In this document: piece by piece, positions 63,822 through 64,000 of the stretch
Layout: each line of letters begins with the position of its first letter
Numbering within the stretch: position 1 is the first letter of the stretch
NCBI RefSeq assembly: GCF_000725545.1
Contig: NZ_JNZP01000005.1
Coordinates: 186,001 to 250,000, forward strand
Direction: 5' to 3'
Length of the DNA stretch: 64,000 nucleotides
DNA from: Streptomyces exfoliatus
Lineage (GTDB): Bacteria > Actinomycetota > Actinomycetes > Streptomycetales > Streptomycetaceae
Notes under the pieces: model-generated
Told to the model about the DNA's origin: nothing
Seen by the model: the letters and a program-made list of their open reading frames with translations, nothing else
Database searches by the model: none
Position numbers and translations under genes: made by a program

Positions 63822-63865
63822 CGCCGAAGGGCGCTCCGGGACACCTCCCGGGGCGCCCTTCGGCG
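63822..63865 (+). terminator. Terminator after dnaA
   Basis: CGCCGAAGGGCGC (63822-63834) and GCGCCCTTCGGCG (63853-63865), perfect 13-bp stem with extended inner pairing (CCGGGA/TCCCGG). Confidence 0.88.
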
Positions 63866-63886
63866 TACCCGGGCCGTGGTGGGGTT

Positions 63887-63959
63887 GCCCGTCCCGGGCT
63901 GCGGAGAGGGGCCCGTCCCGGCCTGCGGTGAGGAGCTCGTCCCGGACCTTCGGGGAGGG
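63887..63959. repeat. Three degenerate 24-25 bp repeats at the oriC edge
   Basis: Units at 63887-63910, 63911-63934 and 63935-63959, each beginning G-C-[CT]-C-G-T-C-C-C-G-G and ending in a G-rich block. No DnaA box is present between dnaA and the window end. Confidence 0.6.
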
Positions 63960-64000
63960 CTGCTCGACGGCTGTTCGGGGGTTCCCGGGAGCTTGCTCGG

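Noticed and set aside
63803..64000. oriC in this window
   Set aside because: No DnaA box or AT-rich element occurs after the dnaA terminator; the origin probably begins just beyond the right edge.

Overview
The window is a 64 kb piece of a high-GC actinobacterial chromosome, almost certainly Streptomyces, running up to the origin of replication. Grounds: about 70% GC with strong G/C at third codon positions, frequent GTG starts, Streptomyces-restricted sporulation genes (ssgR/ssgA), an actinobacterial-type inositol-phosphate synthase, and a gene order that, from memory, matches the S. coelicolor interval from SCO3948 down to dnaA (SCO3879). dnaA ends 198 bp before the right edge. In Streptomyces oriC lies between dnaA and dnaN, so the origin itself is probably just outside the window.

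Left part (1-17 kb): a truncated GAF sensor protein lies downstream of the cytochrome bd operon cydA-cydB-cydCD, which is preceded by a perfect Rex operator. Then come a HisC-like aminotransferase, a LacI regulator, a metallophosphatase, thiC behind a TPP riboswitch, a YibE/F-type membrane protein, and the sporulation pair ssgA/ssgR. Middle part (17-30 kb): small membrane proteins, the tyrosine phosphatase ptpA coupled to a cystathionine gamma-lyase-like enzyme, LysR, Nudix, a globin-reductase, HAD, GNAT and MarR genes, a beta-lactamase-like protein and the replicative helicase dnaB.

Right part (29-64 kb): a MATE exporter; rpsF-ssb-rpsR-rplI; a cell-wall block (femX, an alanine-racemase-like protein, a GT87-like glycosyltransferase, a bifunctional PBP); padR and ino1; an MFS transporter; cca; the DUF6049-murJ-pseudokinase cluster; sigM-rsmA; trxB-trxA behind a SigR-type promoter; and the conserved origin block parB-parA-rsmG-jag-yidC-yidD-rnpA-rpmH / dnaA.

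The unifying signal is chromosome segregation. There are eleven ParB sites (parS, GTTTCACGTGAAAC; ten perfect, one with a single mismatch), two of them in tight pairs. Several are built into genes: two form the first codons of a protein (M-F-H-V-K), and two sit in other coding frames as V-S-R-E-T. DnaA-box clusters also occur away from oriC, upstream of dnaB and upstream of hisC. I saw no insertion sequences, prophage, CRISPR array, tRNA or rRNA genes. This is conserved core chromosome rather than an accessory island.
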